The position numbers and the translations under genes are program-made. A stretch of 64,000 nt of DNA, from assembly GCA_037954325.1 (NCBI GenBank), contig JBBMNZ010000019.1, forward strand, positions 8,570,501 to 8,634,500, given 5' to 3'. Source of the stretch: Fistularia commersonii. Its lineage: Eukaryota > Chordata > Actinopteri > Syngnathiformes > Fistulariidae. Within the stretch, counting starts at the first letter, position 1. Every line of letters begins with the position of its first letter. The notes beneath the pieces are model-generated. The model was not told where the DNA came from. It was given only the letters and a program-made list of their open reading frames with translations, and did not search any database. Shown piece by piece: positions 34,385-46,798 of this stretch.

Positions 34385-35070
34385 ACTATACACTATCACC
34401 AGAGGCAGCCAGCCACAGGCTGATCAAACCTGCGCTTGCGTCCCATGCCCAATTAGTACGTTGCCGTGTCTTGTAAGTTGCCCTTTCTTGTTAGCTAGGA
34501 GCTCAACTGGAGTAGTTCCTCCAGTTGCCAAAGCCAAAGCCAACGCTCCTTCTCTCTGAAGGCTTCTGATGCAGTTTCGATGGATGTGCGTAGTCACCGG
34601 CCCCCAATTCCCACGTCCTTCAGCAGTTTGTTGGTGGACATCCTCAGCATCCGGCCTCCACTGGGCAGACTTCTGTGTTCCAGTCGCGATGTCGTGCCTC
34701 AGCAGTTTGTTCAGTATAGCGCAGGTGTTTTCACTCATTTGCCTTATCCATGGAGTCTTCCCAGGGTACAGTGAGCTTGATGATATAAGCCTTCTTTACA
34801 GAAGGGAACCAGAGCACCAGGTCAAGTCTGAGGGTGGTGGAGGCAATCTCTGGAGGAGATATTGCCTACCAATATCTGCCCAGTTTCCAATCCCACGGAA
34901 AACACAATTGATCCCTCTACATTGTGGAGCTGCTCCCAGCAGCTGTAGCCCCTTCCCGTTTTCCTTCCAGTGTGGACAGAAAGCTCTTTTGAACTTGGTT
35001 GTGGCACCAAATATACCACCCCTAGGTGAGACTGGTCTTACACCCAGTAAGAAAGTGCCAGAGTGAGGCT
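34385..35070 (-). mobile_element. R2-like non-LTR retrotransposon C-terminus (zinc knuckle and restriction-like endonuclease)
   Basis: Minus strand, from about 35065: GCKTSL, then GRYIWCHNQVQKSFL (matching the family pattern 'LSGCK.AL.QGRYTWRHNQVL'). After a degenerate linker come ISPPEIASTTLRLDLVLWFP, then SVKKAYIIKLTVPWEDSMDK and YTEQTAEARHRDW with EVCPVEAGC. The block 'PDLV.W...VK...(I/V)(E)LTVPWED' is what I associate with the restriction-like endonuclease of R2-type LINEs, which nicks target DNA. Here the conserved acidic residue before LTVPWE reads K, and the PD reads LD, so the nuclease would be dead. Stops interrupt it at several points. The RT is absent. The long plus-strand frame at 34569-35066 is its shadow. 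Confidence 0.65.
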
Positions 35071-35355
35071 GAGTGAGCAAAAAGCCCATACTACTTACTA
35101 TGTATAATATTACATAGTAAGTAAATTCCCCTACTTGAGCCACCATCTCATCATGGTGGAGGGTTCTCTGTGTTCCAATTATCCTGAAGGTTTTTTTTTG
35201 TTTTTTCCGAGTTTTTTTTCTTGGACAATTCACTTCAGAGACTGGTTTTGCTTTGTGAAATATATAAAAATGGCACGATCAATCAAGGTTAGATTACATA
35301 ACAGATTCACTCTCATCCATAAGCAATATAAATGCATGCATTTCTAATGACTTTC

Positions 35356-35376
35356 GGGGGGGGGGGGGGGGGGGGG
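35356..35376 (+). repeat. G21 homopolymer
   Basis: Twenty-one consecutive G. It can form a G-quadruplex on the plus strand. It sits in the unrecognised piece between parts of LINE A copy 2. Confidence 0.95.
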
Positions 35377-35827
35377 CAGCATTTAATTTGCTTACACTGG
35401 CGACAGGAAAAACAGGAGTACCAGGCATACGTGTTTTGGGGACGTATGAGGACAGACAGAGCTGGCTGTAGAGGTGACCACATGCAGCTTTACATGACAG
35501 AAAAAGTGTTAAGAGCGGCTACTTTCCTCTTGTTCTAATGGGAAGATGCCAGCCTTTTTTGGATTTGACTTTGAGTAGGCAGAGAGCTTTCCTATGACAC
35601 CTGTCTGGTGGCTCCTGAGCTGTTATGTCCACTCCACTCCATACTGAAGCAGCATATTCCATGGGGGTACAGATATAAGCTTTGAAGGATTATGCTTGTT
35701 TACCTTTTAAGCTACAGCAAACACATGAGCAGCCTCAATGGCAAGCCACTGGTGGCTGGTCCTGCACTACTGGGGCCCGGCAGAGTATAGCCCAAAAAAA
35801 GCACGTAGACCCTTCTGGGCTCACCAA

Positions 35828-35830
<3 letters not shown>

Positions 35831-35874
<44 letters not shown>

Positions 35875-35879
35875 GGGGG
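35831..35879 (+). repeat. (TG)14 followed by G21
   Basis: Fourteen TG repeats run directly into a G tract (35858-35879). The compound tract is inside the LINE A leader, after 'gggctcacc', where related copies normally have unique sequence. It therefore expanded after insertion. Confidence 0.95.
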
Positions 35880-36288
35880 TAAAGAGTGACCTATGTGGTG
35901 GCCTTAGGTTGGGCCTTTGGCAGTCTGATCCTTGGCTTCAGAAGCTGCCTCTACAACTGTGGAAAATCACCTATCTGACAGGGAAGGAGCCGAGCACTGA
36001 TGTGCAAGGCTGACAGGTTCCAGTTAGATCTGGTCAGCTTTGCCTCGATACACATCTTGTGCTTTGGAACCAGGTTCTTTGAGAGTGTTGTATTGCCTTC
36101 CACACTTGCGTTGCCTGAAGTGAGAAGCACTACATACAGTACATTCCGGAGCTTAAGTCACTGAGGTGTTAAAGCTTCTCGGTGGCAGGTCACAGGCGGT
36201 CAAGGAGATTTTCCTCCAGTTTTCCTCAAGGCTCAGGATCATGTGGAGCTGTCTTGGTTGACACATTTGTAGCATACCATGGACATTG

Positions 36289-36397
36289 CGTGTTGTATGC
36301 AGCTCAGTGGTGGAGCGCATGCTTCGCATGTTCAATTCCCAGTATCTCCGCTGTAAGTCGCTTTGGATAAAAGCACCAAATGACTGTAATGTAATGG
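36289..36397 (+). mobile_element. tRNA-headed SINE
   Basis: The head carries a pol III A box (TGCAGCTCAGTGGTGGAGC, 36297-36315) and a B box (GTTCAATTCCC, 36330-36340) in tRNA spacing, resembling tRNA-Ala. The tail is 'aagtcgctttggataaaagc', then 'accaaatgactgtaatgtaatg', a 3' module frequent in fish SINEs and dispersed repeats. It lacks the tRNA 3' arm fold, so it is not a tRNA gene. It separates two pieces of LINE A copy 2. Confidence 0.75.
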
Positions 36398-36690
36398 ACA
36401 TCAGGGACTGTGCCTCTGGATTGGAAGACCACAGTGTCCTCCAATTACAAGGGGTTCAACACTCAGAAAAATGTGCGGGGATGAGAACCCAAACCGAAGA
36501 ACATGGTCCTTGGCAAGAAAAAGCGTGGAGTGCCTTCACCAGGTCAGGGATGAGATCCTTCCAAGTGGAGGAGTTCATGTTTCTCAGCGACTTCTTTACA
36601 AATGACCGAATAATGCTGCAGAAGATTATCATTTCACTGCAGCATCACAACAGAGATGCCGCAGATGCCTCAAGAGTTTGAAACATAATG

Positions 36691-37510
36691 CCCTTGTGAG
36701 TTTTTCTGTATGTACTGTATATTCATAGCAGATAGAGCAGACCTATGTCTGCTGAAAAACCATAATTAAAAAAAAAAAATTTGTATTCTCTTCAATGCTT
36801 GTAAATGTCTTTCCCTTCAGTCTTATCGCTCAAAGAATACATGGTATGTCAAACAATGTAAACCTCTACTTGCCCTGAAGAAAATAAATATTTTTAGCTA
36901 ATAACCAGCCATTCAAAATTACACAAAAGCTATGCAGGCAATGCTGACAAAATAAAACATATTACTGCCAATATCACATTTACATATAAATTGAGTTAAG
37001 TCACAACTTGCTCTGTTGTTGCTTGTGATTATTCTTGCTTATCACTGAAAAGTTATGTGTTTGTCACTTTCAATACGGAATCAACAATGGGACACAGAGC
37101 GCTCTTCTTACTCAAGAGCGCATGTACTAAAGTTCTAAGTGAGATAGTTTCAGATCCCATTAAATTAACATGCCTACTGCATTTTAAGATTAATGTAACC
37201 ACAATTGTAAAGGTGTTTCTATATATTCTTTCTCTCGAATTTCTTCAACTGGGTGCTCAGCTCAACTGAACAATACCTTACTCCTCAAATCAGTCTTACA
37301 TTTTTCAGGTGCAATATTGTTATGAGCCTATTTGCAGAAAAAGACGAAATGTATTGGCAAAAAAAAATAAAACTATACTTCCAAAAGCTATAAAGATTTC
37401 ATAATGGGGCTTCATTGTGCTGCTCATCTGATGCATACAATTCTAAAACACTTTGTAATTGTGCTGGGGTTATTGCCAAACATTACATGAACCCCCATGT
37501 CAGGTAATAC
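36691..37510. other. Unannotated AT-rich sequence
   Basis: Nothing recognised. Confidence 0.5.
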
Positions 37511-37680
37511 TGTGGCGGACACGAAAGTGTGTGGCCTCTCACCCCACGGGACTGAGGGCCGGGGGATGTGGTTGAGCCGGATATATATGGGCGATCCTGG
37601 ACGTTCAAGGTTGTAGTAGTTTGTCTGTGTTTCAAAATGTTTCCGCCATTATTTCGTCACCGAAAAACCGCAATACATCA
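37511..37680 (+). mobile_element. LTR-like block (possible solo LTR)
   Basis: GC-rich island in AT-rich flank: TGTGGCGGACACG start, 'ggcctctcaccccacgggactg', a TATA box (ATATATATGG at 37581) and an end at ACATCA. TG...CA ends, a length of 170 bp and the TATA box suggest an LTR. The first 50 bases resemble the start of the LTR at 15758 (ggcgga, gcctctc, ggactg in the same order). The second halves differ. No target duplication was confirmed. Confidence 0.5.
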
Positions 37681-39111
37681 TTGGGTACATTCCAAGTAAG
37701 GTACACCTTCTCAAAATAAATTCAACAGCACAAACAGTGTCAATTAAAGGTCTTTGGGGCACATTTACTCCTATTATGAGCAGATATCTGAAAGACTCCA
37801 ATTTATAAAGGTTTCTCAGTGATTATTCCTCCACATCCTACTTCTGAAGGGCTCCAATTTGCAACTGATGCAATTCTGTGATGACAAATTGTCACTTTAA
37901 AAGTAGGATTACTGTCCGCTTCTGTGAAATGTGTGTGAATAAGAATAGAAATGAGAGAAGAGAGAAAACCAATAACTTTAGCCGAGCACTGATTTATTTT
38001 TTTGTAGAACTACATGAAAAAAATATATTTTGTGCAATAGCTGAATGAGGCGTAGGCATAATGAAAGTGATGGCACACCCTGAGGGCTTAGTATAAACGG
38101 TCTAAATTCATCAGTTTACCAAAATAAATTTTACATTGGAGGCCTCAGCCCAAGAAACTCTGAGGATGTTGCCTAAGATTTTAACAGCCACAACTGAAGA
38201 GAAACAAAGTAAATGACAAAGGTCATATTGGCTTGAGTAGTGTTAACCGTAACAGGATTGCAATTTGAAACCTGATGTAATAGCTTCTTTTTTAACTGTA
38301 AATGTTTCCCCAGAACTGGAAAAAAAAAAAAAAATCAGGTCTGTTTTTGCCAGACTTTGAAGATGAGGTTTCATTGTCATGAATGACTGCCCTATGACGG
38401 TCATTCTTTATGAACAGCATCCTGTATTGATCATGAGAAGAATCCAGGCTGTCTGACATTGTCGGAGCCATCAAAGATTGAAAACCAGAAAACAACAATA
38501 CAAAGAAGATACATCACATGTCTGGGACTTTCATGTCAAAACATAGTGCTTAATATTAGGTATAATGACACCCATTTTTTTTTTTTTTCCCCAACAGAAA
38601 AACTGACAGAATGGAGCAAGGACAAAAGAAGTCACTGAAAAGGAATCGCACAGTTCACCTACCAGCGATATGGTTGACATGATAATGAAGGCTAATTATT
38701 CTTACAGTGGGCATTGATAGCAGATATAATGAATGAGAATTGTTAGACAGTAAAATAAATAGGTCTGTTAAGACATTTGAAAACTATCTAGTTGTGTGAT
38801 TTATTTTGAAACTATGCAGGGATTTGGAAGCTGTGATTTTTTTTTTTTTTTTTCTCCCATCTACAAGTCAGACATGGAGTTCATGATTTAATTTCTCCCG
38901 ACCTACAGACTTTAAACAGGTCATTGTAACAGATAACACTTCATGACAGCTGAAATACAGGTAAAACTTACAAATAGAATATCATATATATATATATAAA
39001 CATTTATATGCATAAAATCACGGTCCTGTATCTTCGTTATTTGTAACCAGCTTTAGTCAGTGATATGGTGTAATAGTTTAACAATTGCATGTCAGAGTTT
39101 AATTATATTTC
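37681..39111. other. Unannotated AT-rich sequence with T tracts
   Basis: Homopolymer tracts occur at 38320-38333 (A), 38574-38588 (T) and 38838-38854 (T), and a TA repeat at about 38981-38997. Nothing else recognised. Confidence 0.5.
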
Positions 39112-39515
39112 TGTCATTTGGCAGATGCTTTTATCCAAAGCGACTAAAAAGAAGTGCAACTCAGTCACCGAAGATCCGAAGTACCAGTAGTTGGTAGCAA
39201 GAAGTGACCGCTCAACCAAATAGCCATCTCAGAACCATATACATTCATTTCATCATTTTGTTTTTTTTGTTTTTTTTGTTTTTTTTTTGGGAGGGGGGGG
39301 TTGGAGGCTAAGTGCGATTAGTAGGGTAGTGTTTGATCGGCAGAGTGATGGGGTGGACAGTCGCCCAGAAGAGGCAGATCGGGGAGGACGGTTAGGGACA
39401 TGTGGCTGGACCATAACCTGGAGATAAGACGGGTTGGCCTTCTTCACTGGCCGGTAGGCAAGCGCCAGGGACTTGAACTTGATGCGGGCAGCTACCGGGA
39501 GATGCGGGCAGCTAA
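39112..39515 (+). repeat. Fish dispersed repeat ('GCAGATGCTTTTATCCAAAGCGACT' family)
   Basis: Opens with 'gtcatttggcagatgctttt' and 'atccaaagcgact', continues with 'agaagtgaccgctcaacc', a T/G-rich tract (39260-39300), and 'ggccggtaggcaagcgcc'. It ends with 'cttgatgcgggcagctacc', after which 'gagatgcgggcagcta' is repeated once. These phrases are all common in teleost dispersed repeats. I treat them as one element, but two adjacent ones are possible. No protein is encoded. Confidence 0.6.
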
Positions 39516-39539
39516 TTAAACATTCAATGACAGCCAAAA

Positions 39540-42500
39540 AAGATCAGACATCAAAACCAATGAAAATTACAGTACTAATATATATTCAATATTTCGTGCT
39601 TTCCGATTTTAGGTTCCAATTTTGGTGATGAAACGCCATTAAATGCATTTTTTTCCTTTTTGAGGGTTGATAGCTAGACCAAGCATCTAACCCATGTTAA
39701 GTTAACTTGACGCATTTTCTGTTCAATTGATGATGGGGGGAAAATAAATAAATAAAAATCATACAGAAGACTAGATATCCAGAAGCAAAACCACTTTGGC
39801 TGCTTATAACACTGGTATACAATTAAGCTTTTCTTATACATTTTTGGCTAAAATGTTTAAATGTTTCTATTGACAAATATTGTCAACAGAAACAGCATAG
39901 CTGAATCTCGACTGGGAGATAATTCTATTCAAATATAGTGGAGATCATAATTTCTGACTGCTACAAGTAATGATGAGGGATCACTCAGTGGTTTCATTTA
40001 ATCCAAATGGTTGAATTCTACCAAGACAGTAAGTTGTTTATATACAATCTAATACATACGAATACACTTTCTCTGAGACTTCTTATAGAGGCCTGTGACA
40101 AATTTCAATAATATCACCAACTTGGAAGACTATACTTGCCAGATTTGTTCCAAAATTACTTGGAAATACACAAATGCTATATCTTGCAGATGAAGAATAT
40201 ACTTCGATTTTGTTTGTTATTTTTTTTAACATTCTGCATTTCAAAGCAGCACAGCTAGGTAGACAACCCCCTAAATCTCCTACTGAAATTAAGTTGTGCT
40301 TACAGTTTTTATGAAAACAAGAACCCTGGCATGAAATGATGTCCGTCTTGTTACTCGACATCTGAGAGCTTTTGGTCAACAGCAAAGAGTCATCCAACAT
40401 TTAATCTTTTAACAGCAACCAAAGCACAATTACTAACATTAAACATGGGCCTGTTCCATGTAGGTGTTGTACATGCTGTCTGACTGCCATGGTGGTGACA
40501 ACCTGAATTGAAGGGGAGTGTAATTAAAGTTATTAACTATACCGGATATCCTTGAAATGGACAGACAAAATAGCTGTTCTGCAAAGGGCCTTGACTCACT
40601 AGAAAAATCACACAATCATGTATAATTATTAGAAATTCAACAACAAAAGTGTTTAGTAATCGTGACCAAAGGAATCTTAATTCTAAGTTTTTGCTTTGGT
40701 TATGTGATTCTATCCAATTGAAAATGCTGTAAAATTCAAGTTTAGAGAACTGTGATTTTTTTTTTCCCCAAAAAATAATAGGTGTTACAAACTAAATGTG
40801 CTTGAAATAAAGTTATTGGAACAATGTCTATTCTCGTGAATAAAAATCATATTCAAAAATTACAAGAAAAATGATAGGTAACTGAGTATCTGAGGAGAAA
40901 AAAATATATGCAACTTCATAAAACACAAAGGATGCTTTTGGACTAAAAAAAAAACATATTTTTCATATTTTCATGATAATTGCTGATAGAAACCTGGCCT
41001 AGCAATGATAAATTGAGGTGAAAATAGGAGGGAGCATGGCTAACGTCTTTTGTGACACTGCCGCTCACTCTGGTGAACAAGCACTGAACTACTCTCTCCC
41101 TCTCAGATCTATGTACTGTCAAGATGGATATTTGGTGAAATGCTTTATCCCATTTCTGCTCCAGCGATATGAACTCCCTGTGACACTTAGGAGGTGAGTC
41201 AAAGCAATATTTGGCCTTTACAGTTATTAAAATTAACTGTAAATTCAATTAAAGCCATGATAACACAGATTAACTATTAAAATACAAAATGAAGAGATCT
41301 CAGGAAAGAGGTTGTGGCCATCCCAAAGAAAGATTTGACATTTGTCTGATTTTGTATTTGAAATGATTATGATTAATGGACAATTGACTGATTAACATTT
41401 TGATTGAAAGCTGGACATTTTGACTACCGTTTAGCCTGACTACTCACAAGCGTGATTAAACAGTCAGCAGTGCCTTCCATGGAAAGGATATGTGGTTAAC
41501 CTCAGAGTAAAACAGTCCTTGACAACAAGCGTCAGTTTCTTTCCATGTGTGCCCATTTGTTCCAGTCAGGAAAATAAAAGATACAAATGCCTTTGGAAAG
41601 CCATGCAGACCAGTCTCTGTCTCTATACTATAAATTGTGTCGTTAACAAATCAAAATTGATTGAAAAAAGTGTTGTTTTTTTTTCCTGATTTGTATTTTT
41701 TGGCAGTCTTATGGTAATTAAATAGTGGTCCCACTGTTTGCCACATATCCTAATCTTACAGTCAAATTGGCAGTTGCAAGTTAATTGGGATATCCTTTCA
41801 ACACGAGGCACGATTACAATGTCAAAGAATCATAAACAGGAGCAAAGAAAAAAGTGCTTCATTGCTCAAAATCTCCACGGCCATAGCTAAAGTCTACGGA
41901 TTACATTTTTCAAATATTGTTAGAATAGATTCATAACTGTACTTAATTACATTTCAAACTTTTTTCGAGTGCAAACACTTTAATTAATTGTAAAAATGTT
42001 CTGAGTTCATTTTAAAGTTCAAAATATGGTATCTTGTTTTATCTTTCAATTGTAATTTGTTTTTTTGGTTCAACCAATTAACTGTAGAATGAAATGTCAC
42101 TGTTCTACCTCTGAAGCAATTCATTCTTTCTCCTATGTAACTGGGTACATAAGTAAATTGAAGAGGTCTTTGTCAATCCACAACAGCTCAAAAACATTAA
42201 CATTTTCATTCTCCTCTCATCGCTAACAGCCCCAGGGAGATTCAACCATGCGTATTCTATTAACAAAAGGCACACCCAGTGCTCCCAAGTCTCAGTCTCG
42301 ATTCATACACATCCTCAAATCCCTTGGCAAAAGCTGTTTGTGTTCACTAGAGCCTGCAAGAGGGACAGAAAAGAAAGAAAAAAAAATACATACGAAAAAC
42401 AGACGAGAAAGGCTGAGAGAACACAAACAACGAAAGTCACTTTTTGTAAAAAAAAAGGTACACAGCCTGTGCCTTAAATTCTTAATGTTCATCTGGGTTA

Positions 42501-44628
42501 AAGCTTCGAGTGCGTGAAGTCTTTCCTGAATATCATTTGTTCTTCCAACTTGTCTCATACCAACATCAAATAGAGCAACTGAAGAAGATTCTCAGGTGAG
42601 AGGTAAGATATCTTCAAGGAAACAATCTAAGTCCGGTCATCATGATAAGATCTGACAATGATCAAAATAGAGTGTAACAACAAAGCCTTGAGAAAGTAAA
42701 TTAGATTGAAAAGAGATGAAAAAAGTGTTAACTGAGATTGACCTATTTATGAAAATGTCCTTGGAGAGAAATATTTGCACAGCATGTGTTGGAAATTATC
42801 AATATTTGCTCTAGTATTTTCTTCTTGTATAAATGATTTAATAGCACACAATAATGAGATACAATATAAATTGCTGCTGTTATTAGTTCTGTTTATCAAT
42901 TATATTAAATGTCTACTAATCAATTGTGTGTATATGTTGGAGGTGTGGGGGGGGCAAGGATTTCATATTCAAACTGTTCGAGCACAAAACATTAAACAAA
43001 CTCTCAAATCAATGAAGTCACACTTTTGACAGTCCTTCTGAGTTCTGACTTCTGTCAGCAGAATCAAATTTGAGGTAATTTTTTACACGGTCAGAAACTC
43101 CCATTGGCATTATTAAAAAGCTCAGAGGCACACATCCAACTGATCAAACAGAGTGGAATCAGTTTTACTTTCTCAGCCTTACAATTTAGAACACTAAAGA
43201 TGAAACTAAACAAAGCAAAACATTTGGTCGTGCTAACGTGTACAATCTAACATTCCAGAAGAAGTAACATTCAGTGCAATTAGTTACATTAAACACCAAT
43301 CAGTAACTACAACAAGCCCTCAACTTTGTTAGCCCTGGACATTTCTAGATGCAGAAAAAAAGTGTCACTTCTATTTTACAGGGCCATTGACTTCAGGACC
43401 AACTGCAACTGCATGTAAGAACATGCGTAAGGGGCTGCAGGACTCTTGCTAGCTAGCGTATAGATGAACCAACCTTTGCGTTTAGCGCTTTAATTAATAA
43501 AGACATCCCCACAAGGTGCAGGGACAAACATATGCACGAACCCAAACATGGTGTTTGAAGCATTTGTGTGGGTGCACAATACTCCAGGTACACATAGAGG
43601 TAGTTTGCTGTGGGTCCCTATTGTCAAACCAGGACTGAAAGTAGGACAACATCATTGTCTGATGACTCTCCCTCAAAAGACTGCAGAGAGTTCATAAGTC
43701 AGATATTCAATATTTTATTCACAAATAGTCAAACATTCCATATCAATGGTTTTTGCTTCTTCAAAATGCTCAGATTATGGGGATCATTTTCTCAGGTGAT
43801 AGAACTTGAACGCATTGTGAATTTCACAGTCAGAACATGTTGAGCAACAAGAGCTGCTAATAGCGGGAGTTATTCTCCCTGCAGGTAAGAAACACATCAC
43901 TGACATTTGCCTCTAGTCATTAGCACAAGGTATTAATCCTGTTATAAGCCGGACCGGTTAGAAAAGTAAAGTGATGTCGATAGTTGGCTGTAAATTAGGC
44001 AATCGCACACAAGCTGTTGTTTCACTGAGTGAAGAATATAAAACATTTGGACTTCGCCTGGTATATTTTTCAGGCCAATGATCAACTGTAGGGTCCTTAA
44101 TATTGTACTATTACAATGGCATTTTTATAAATAAAAGAATTTTGTCTGTTAGCAAACTCATTCAGGCTTTCAAAAGTAAATAAAGGATGTGTAGAAATGA
44201 TGTGGAAGTGTTTACTATGCAGTGTGCTGGTAATCATTTATGGCTAAGTTTCCTCTTATGTTGGCACCTTAAGTGATTTTCCAGAAATTACAGTGTTGGA
44301 CAAAGTTAGACAAAATCAGTTCAACAAGTTTCTGCCTCCATTTCTGACACAAACTTTCCTGATCTCAAACTACCACCCTGCTCTGCACTGGGCTCCGATA
44401 GTGAAAGGTGTTTATCGTGTAATGGTATCCACAGTGGAGCCACTGCAGGGCACTGATAGCAAGCTGCTGTTTTCAGATCAGTTCTGTTCCAGCAGTTATA
44501 ATAGTTGCTGCTGCGATTAAAGATGGAGAGACAGTTTTGGACCTCTGTCTCACGTTCACAAGGGCAAGTTAGGACAAAACTCCATCATTAAAATAACAAA
44601 TTTTACTGCATAATTGTGTGTGTGTGTA

Positions 44629-44676
<48 letters not shown>

Positions 44677-46479
44677 TTAAGCAAGTTCAAGTTTCATGTA
44701 AATAAACAGATTTTCTGGTTATGTTGGACTTTCAAATAAGCTGGACATGTGAGGACTTCTCAGCTTTATATAGTAGGTGTGTATTATTTAATGAGGATGC
44801 CATGTCTTCAGTATTTACGCAACCATTTACTCAGTCCGTCTCTTGTTCTCCTACCCACATCTCTCAAAAAGAGTACCCTTTTCTGTCTGAGGTAAGAGAA
44901 CCCAACAGAAAGGGGCAAACCAAAAATAAAATCCTGTTTCATCCTTGTATATTACTGAGAACGGGTTGTAGCTTTCAAGAGTGAAAGACAACACTGACCC
45001 CTACATACATGAAATGCAACTGCATCTCAGTAAAGGGTGATAGGGAGGACATGCCATTTCTGTCACACGTTTTGTAAACGTTTAAATTTTTTTCTCAGTT
45101 TCTAATATCAATTAAAATCTTACAGATGGTCTCTTTAATAACTGACTTACCAACATTACACTAAAAAAAAACGGGTAAATCAATATACATTTCAGACAGA
45201 AAGAAGCTGATTTTTGCTTGGGTGTAATGACCAAATGTAAAGGGAAAGAGCCACATTGCTCTGTAAATTACAAGATATTTCTTAAGGTCTAGCCAGGATT
45301 ACAATTACAAGCACCCTTAACCCATACCAATTCAAACTTCAACAGGATATCATCTGCACTTATAATTGGAGAATGTCAAACATCTCCATCAACACTACAT
45401 CTGAGCATATAAACATCTCAAGCCAGAGACCCCAACATCTCTTTTTCCCTCCTCATGTGCCGCTCAATTCATTGCGTCTAGCTGCAGCTAATCTGTCTTT
45501 TAGCAGTGTTGGCAGCAGTGGGCAAGCACACAAAAAGGCTGCTGGGTAGAAAACTGTGAAACTGTGGGGAGACAGTAGTGATTGACAGCTATAATTAGCC
45601 TGCTGAAGTTGTGCTGATGGAATAAGGCCAAGGGGAGTGGCTGGGGTGTTTGAAAAGCATATAGTACACATGGATACACTCAAACAAGACTTTTTATGCT
45701 AATAAGTATCAGAATATAAGGGCATAGAAGTGTTCAGTCATACAATAGATTCCCACTGTAATGTTTGACAAAAGGCAAATTCTTCAGTAAGCATGCAGTG
45801 TATAAATTGTTGAGTGCATAACATTTGTCAAGAAATCAGATTTGTTGAATATCAATAGAAATTGAAAGTCTTAATTGATAAATTTTGCAGTGACCATTAA
45901 TCTGATTCTAGCTAAGCACTGATGAACATTCAACATTTAAGAACTCTTAGTAAAATCATTGGCATGATTTAAATAGGGTAAGAAGAAAAAAAAAAAAAAA
46001 GACAAGGCAATAATGGGCAAGCTTGACAGGATTTTGAAGCTACACAAGTCTTGATCATGTTAATGGAAGTTTTGTACCCTGTCTCCCTCCTTTTGGTATC
46101 TTTTATGTGTAATATCATGTCACTGTCAGTGTGGCCATAAAAGCGGAACAAGGAATAGAGGGGTGCAACTTGCTGTCAAACGGTCCGAAGAAATTGTGAT
46201 TCCATCAGGCTGAAAGACCCCTCACCAGCTTTGTGAAAAGGTGTCATTTGCTTTAATTTGATTGTTTTTAGGTGGGCAATAATATAGCATTTATTTAGCC
46301 CACCTGCAGATCTTCCTGCCTGCCCACAGGCAAATATGCTGATGTACTTGCATACAAGTCCTTTTTAAACCATTCAGACTAGTAATTTAAGAGGCTGTGT
46401 TCATATAGTAGAGCTTAGTTGACCATTCCGCTCAGGTCTGCTCTTATATACCATCTAGTGTGGCCAAAATATAATAAAT
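39540..46479. other. 7-kb stretch with no recognised transposon
   Basis: Apart from simple repeats (G8 at 42948, the TG/TA/CA tract at 44615) I recognise no element or exon. Frames at 40083-40400 and 40943-41248 (minus) have no familiar motif and atypical composition for proteins. Confidence 0.45.
44615..44677. repeat. (TG)n(TA)n(CA)n self-complementary microsatellite
   Basis: TGTGTG..., then an uninterrupted TA run (44641-44661), then CACACA.... The left TG arm pairs with the right CA arm, giving a long cruciform-capable palindrome. The alternating purine-pyrimidine pattern also favours Z-DNA. Confidence 0.95.
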
Positions 46480-46798
46480 ACAATTATGTTCAAATTCTAG
46501 CACAATATACCTAAACATAATCTGCACATAATTATCAACCATACTTGCACTAGCTGTTCATATTCTGCTCATATGTTATCTACCGTTACTTGCACAGGCT
46601 GTAAAAAAATAAAAAAATAAAAATTAAAAATGCATTGATTCTATAATACTAATTTATTTGTAAATACTGCACATTCTGTAAATATGCACTACTACTTTTT
46701 CCACTTCTGATTAGATGCCAACTGCATTTATTTTCTCTGTATCCTTACATGTGTAATGACAATAAAATGTAATCTAAACTAATCTAAATGGGGTAATC
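46480..46798 (+). mobile_element. LINE 3' end with (CTAAT)n tail
   Basis: 'cttgcactagctgttcat', 'taaatactgcacattctgta', then 'gatgccaactgcattt', 'gtgtaatgacaataaaatg' and a short TAATCTAAAC/TAATCTAAAT tail. This is a typical L2-like LINE 3' UTR in fish, ending in the conserved 'atgacaataaa' and a pentamer tail. Coding part absent. Confidence 0.8.

Larger units (their letters stand above)
35130..36690 (+). mobile_element. LINE family A copy 2, in pieces
   Basis: Plus-strand family A LINE broken by insertions. The 5' end is at 35131-35200 ('gagccaccatctcatcatgg', 'ggagggttctctgtgttccaa'). The leader and endonuclease start is at 35735-36145 ('tggggcccggcagagtatag', 'gggctcacc', then 'cttggcttcagaagctgcc', TYLTGKEP, 'ctttggaaccaggttctttga'). 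The RT C-terminal part is at 36420-36690 (AGMRTQTEEHGPW, SFQVEEFMFLSDFFTND). The piece at 35210-35734 is unrecognised. The RT palm and most of the endonuclease are missing. It lies tail-on to the R2-like fragment, and a SINE sits inside it. Confidence 0.75.

Noticed and set aside
34569..35066. 165-codon plus-strand open frame
   Set aside because: Antisense shadow of the R2-like C-terminus, whose motifs read on the minus strand.
36286..36397. Possible tRNA-Ala gene
   Set aside because: A and B boxes are present, but the 3' half does not close an acceptor stem and instead continues into a SINE body ending 'aaatgactgtaatg'.
40083..40400. 105-codon minus-strand frame with several Cys residues
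   Set aside because: Cys spacing fits no zinc finger I know, and no splice or promoter context; probably chance.
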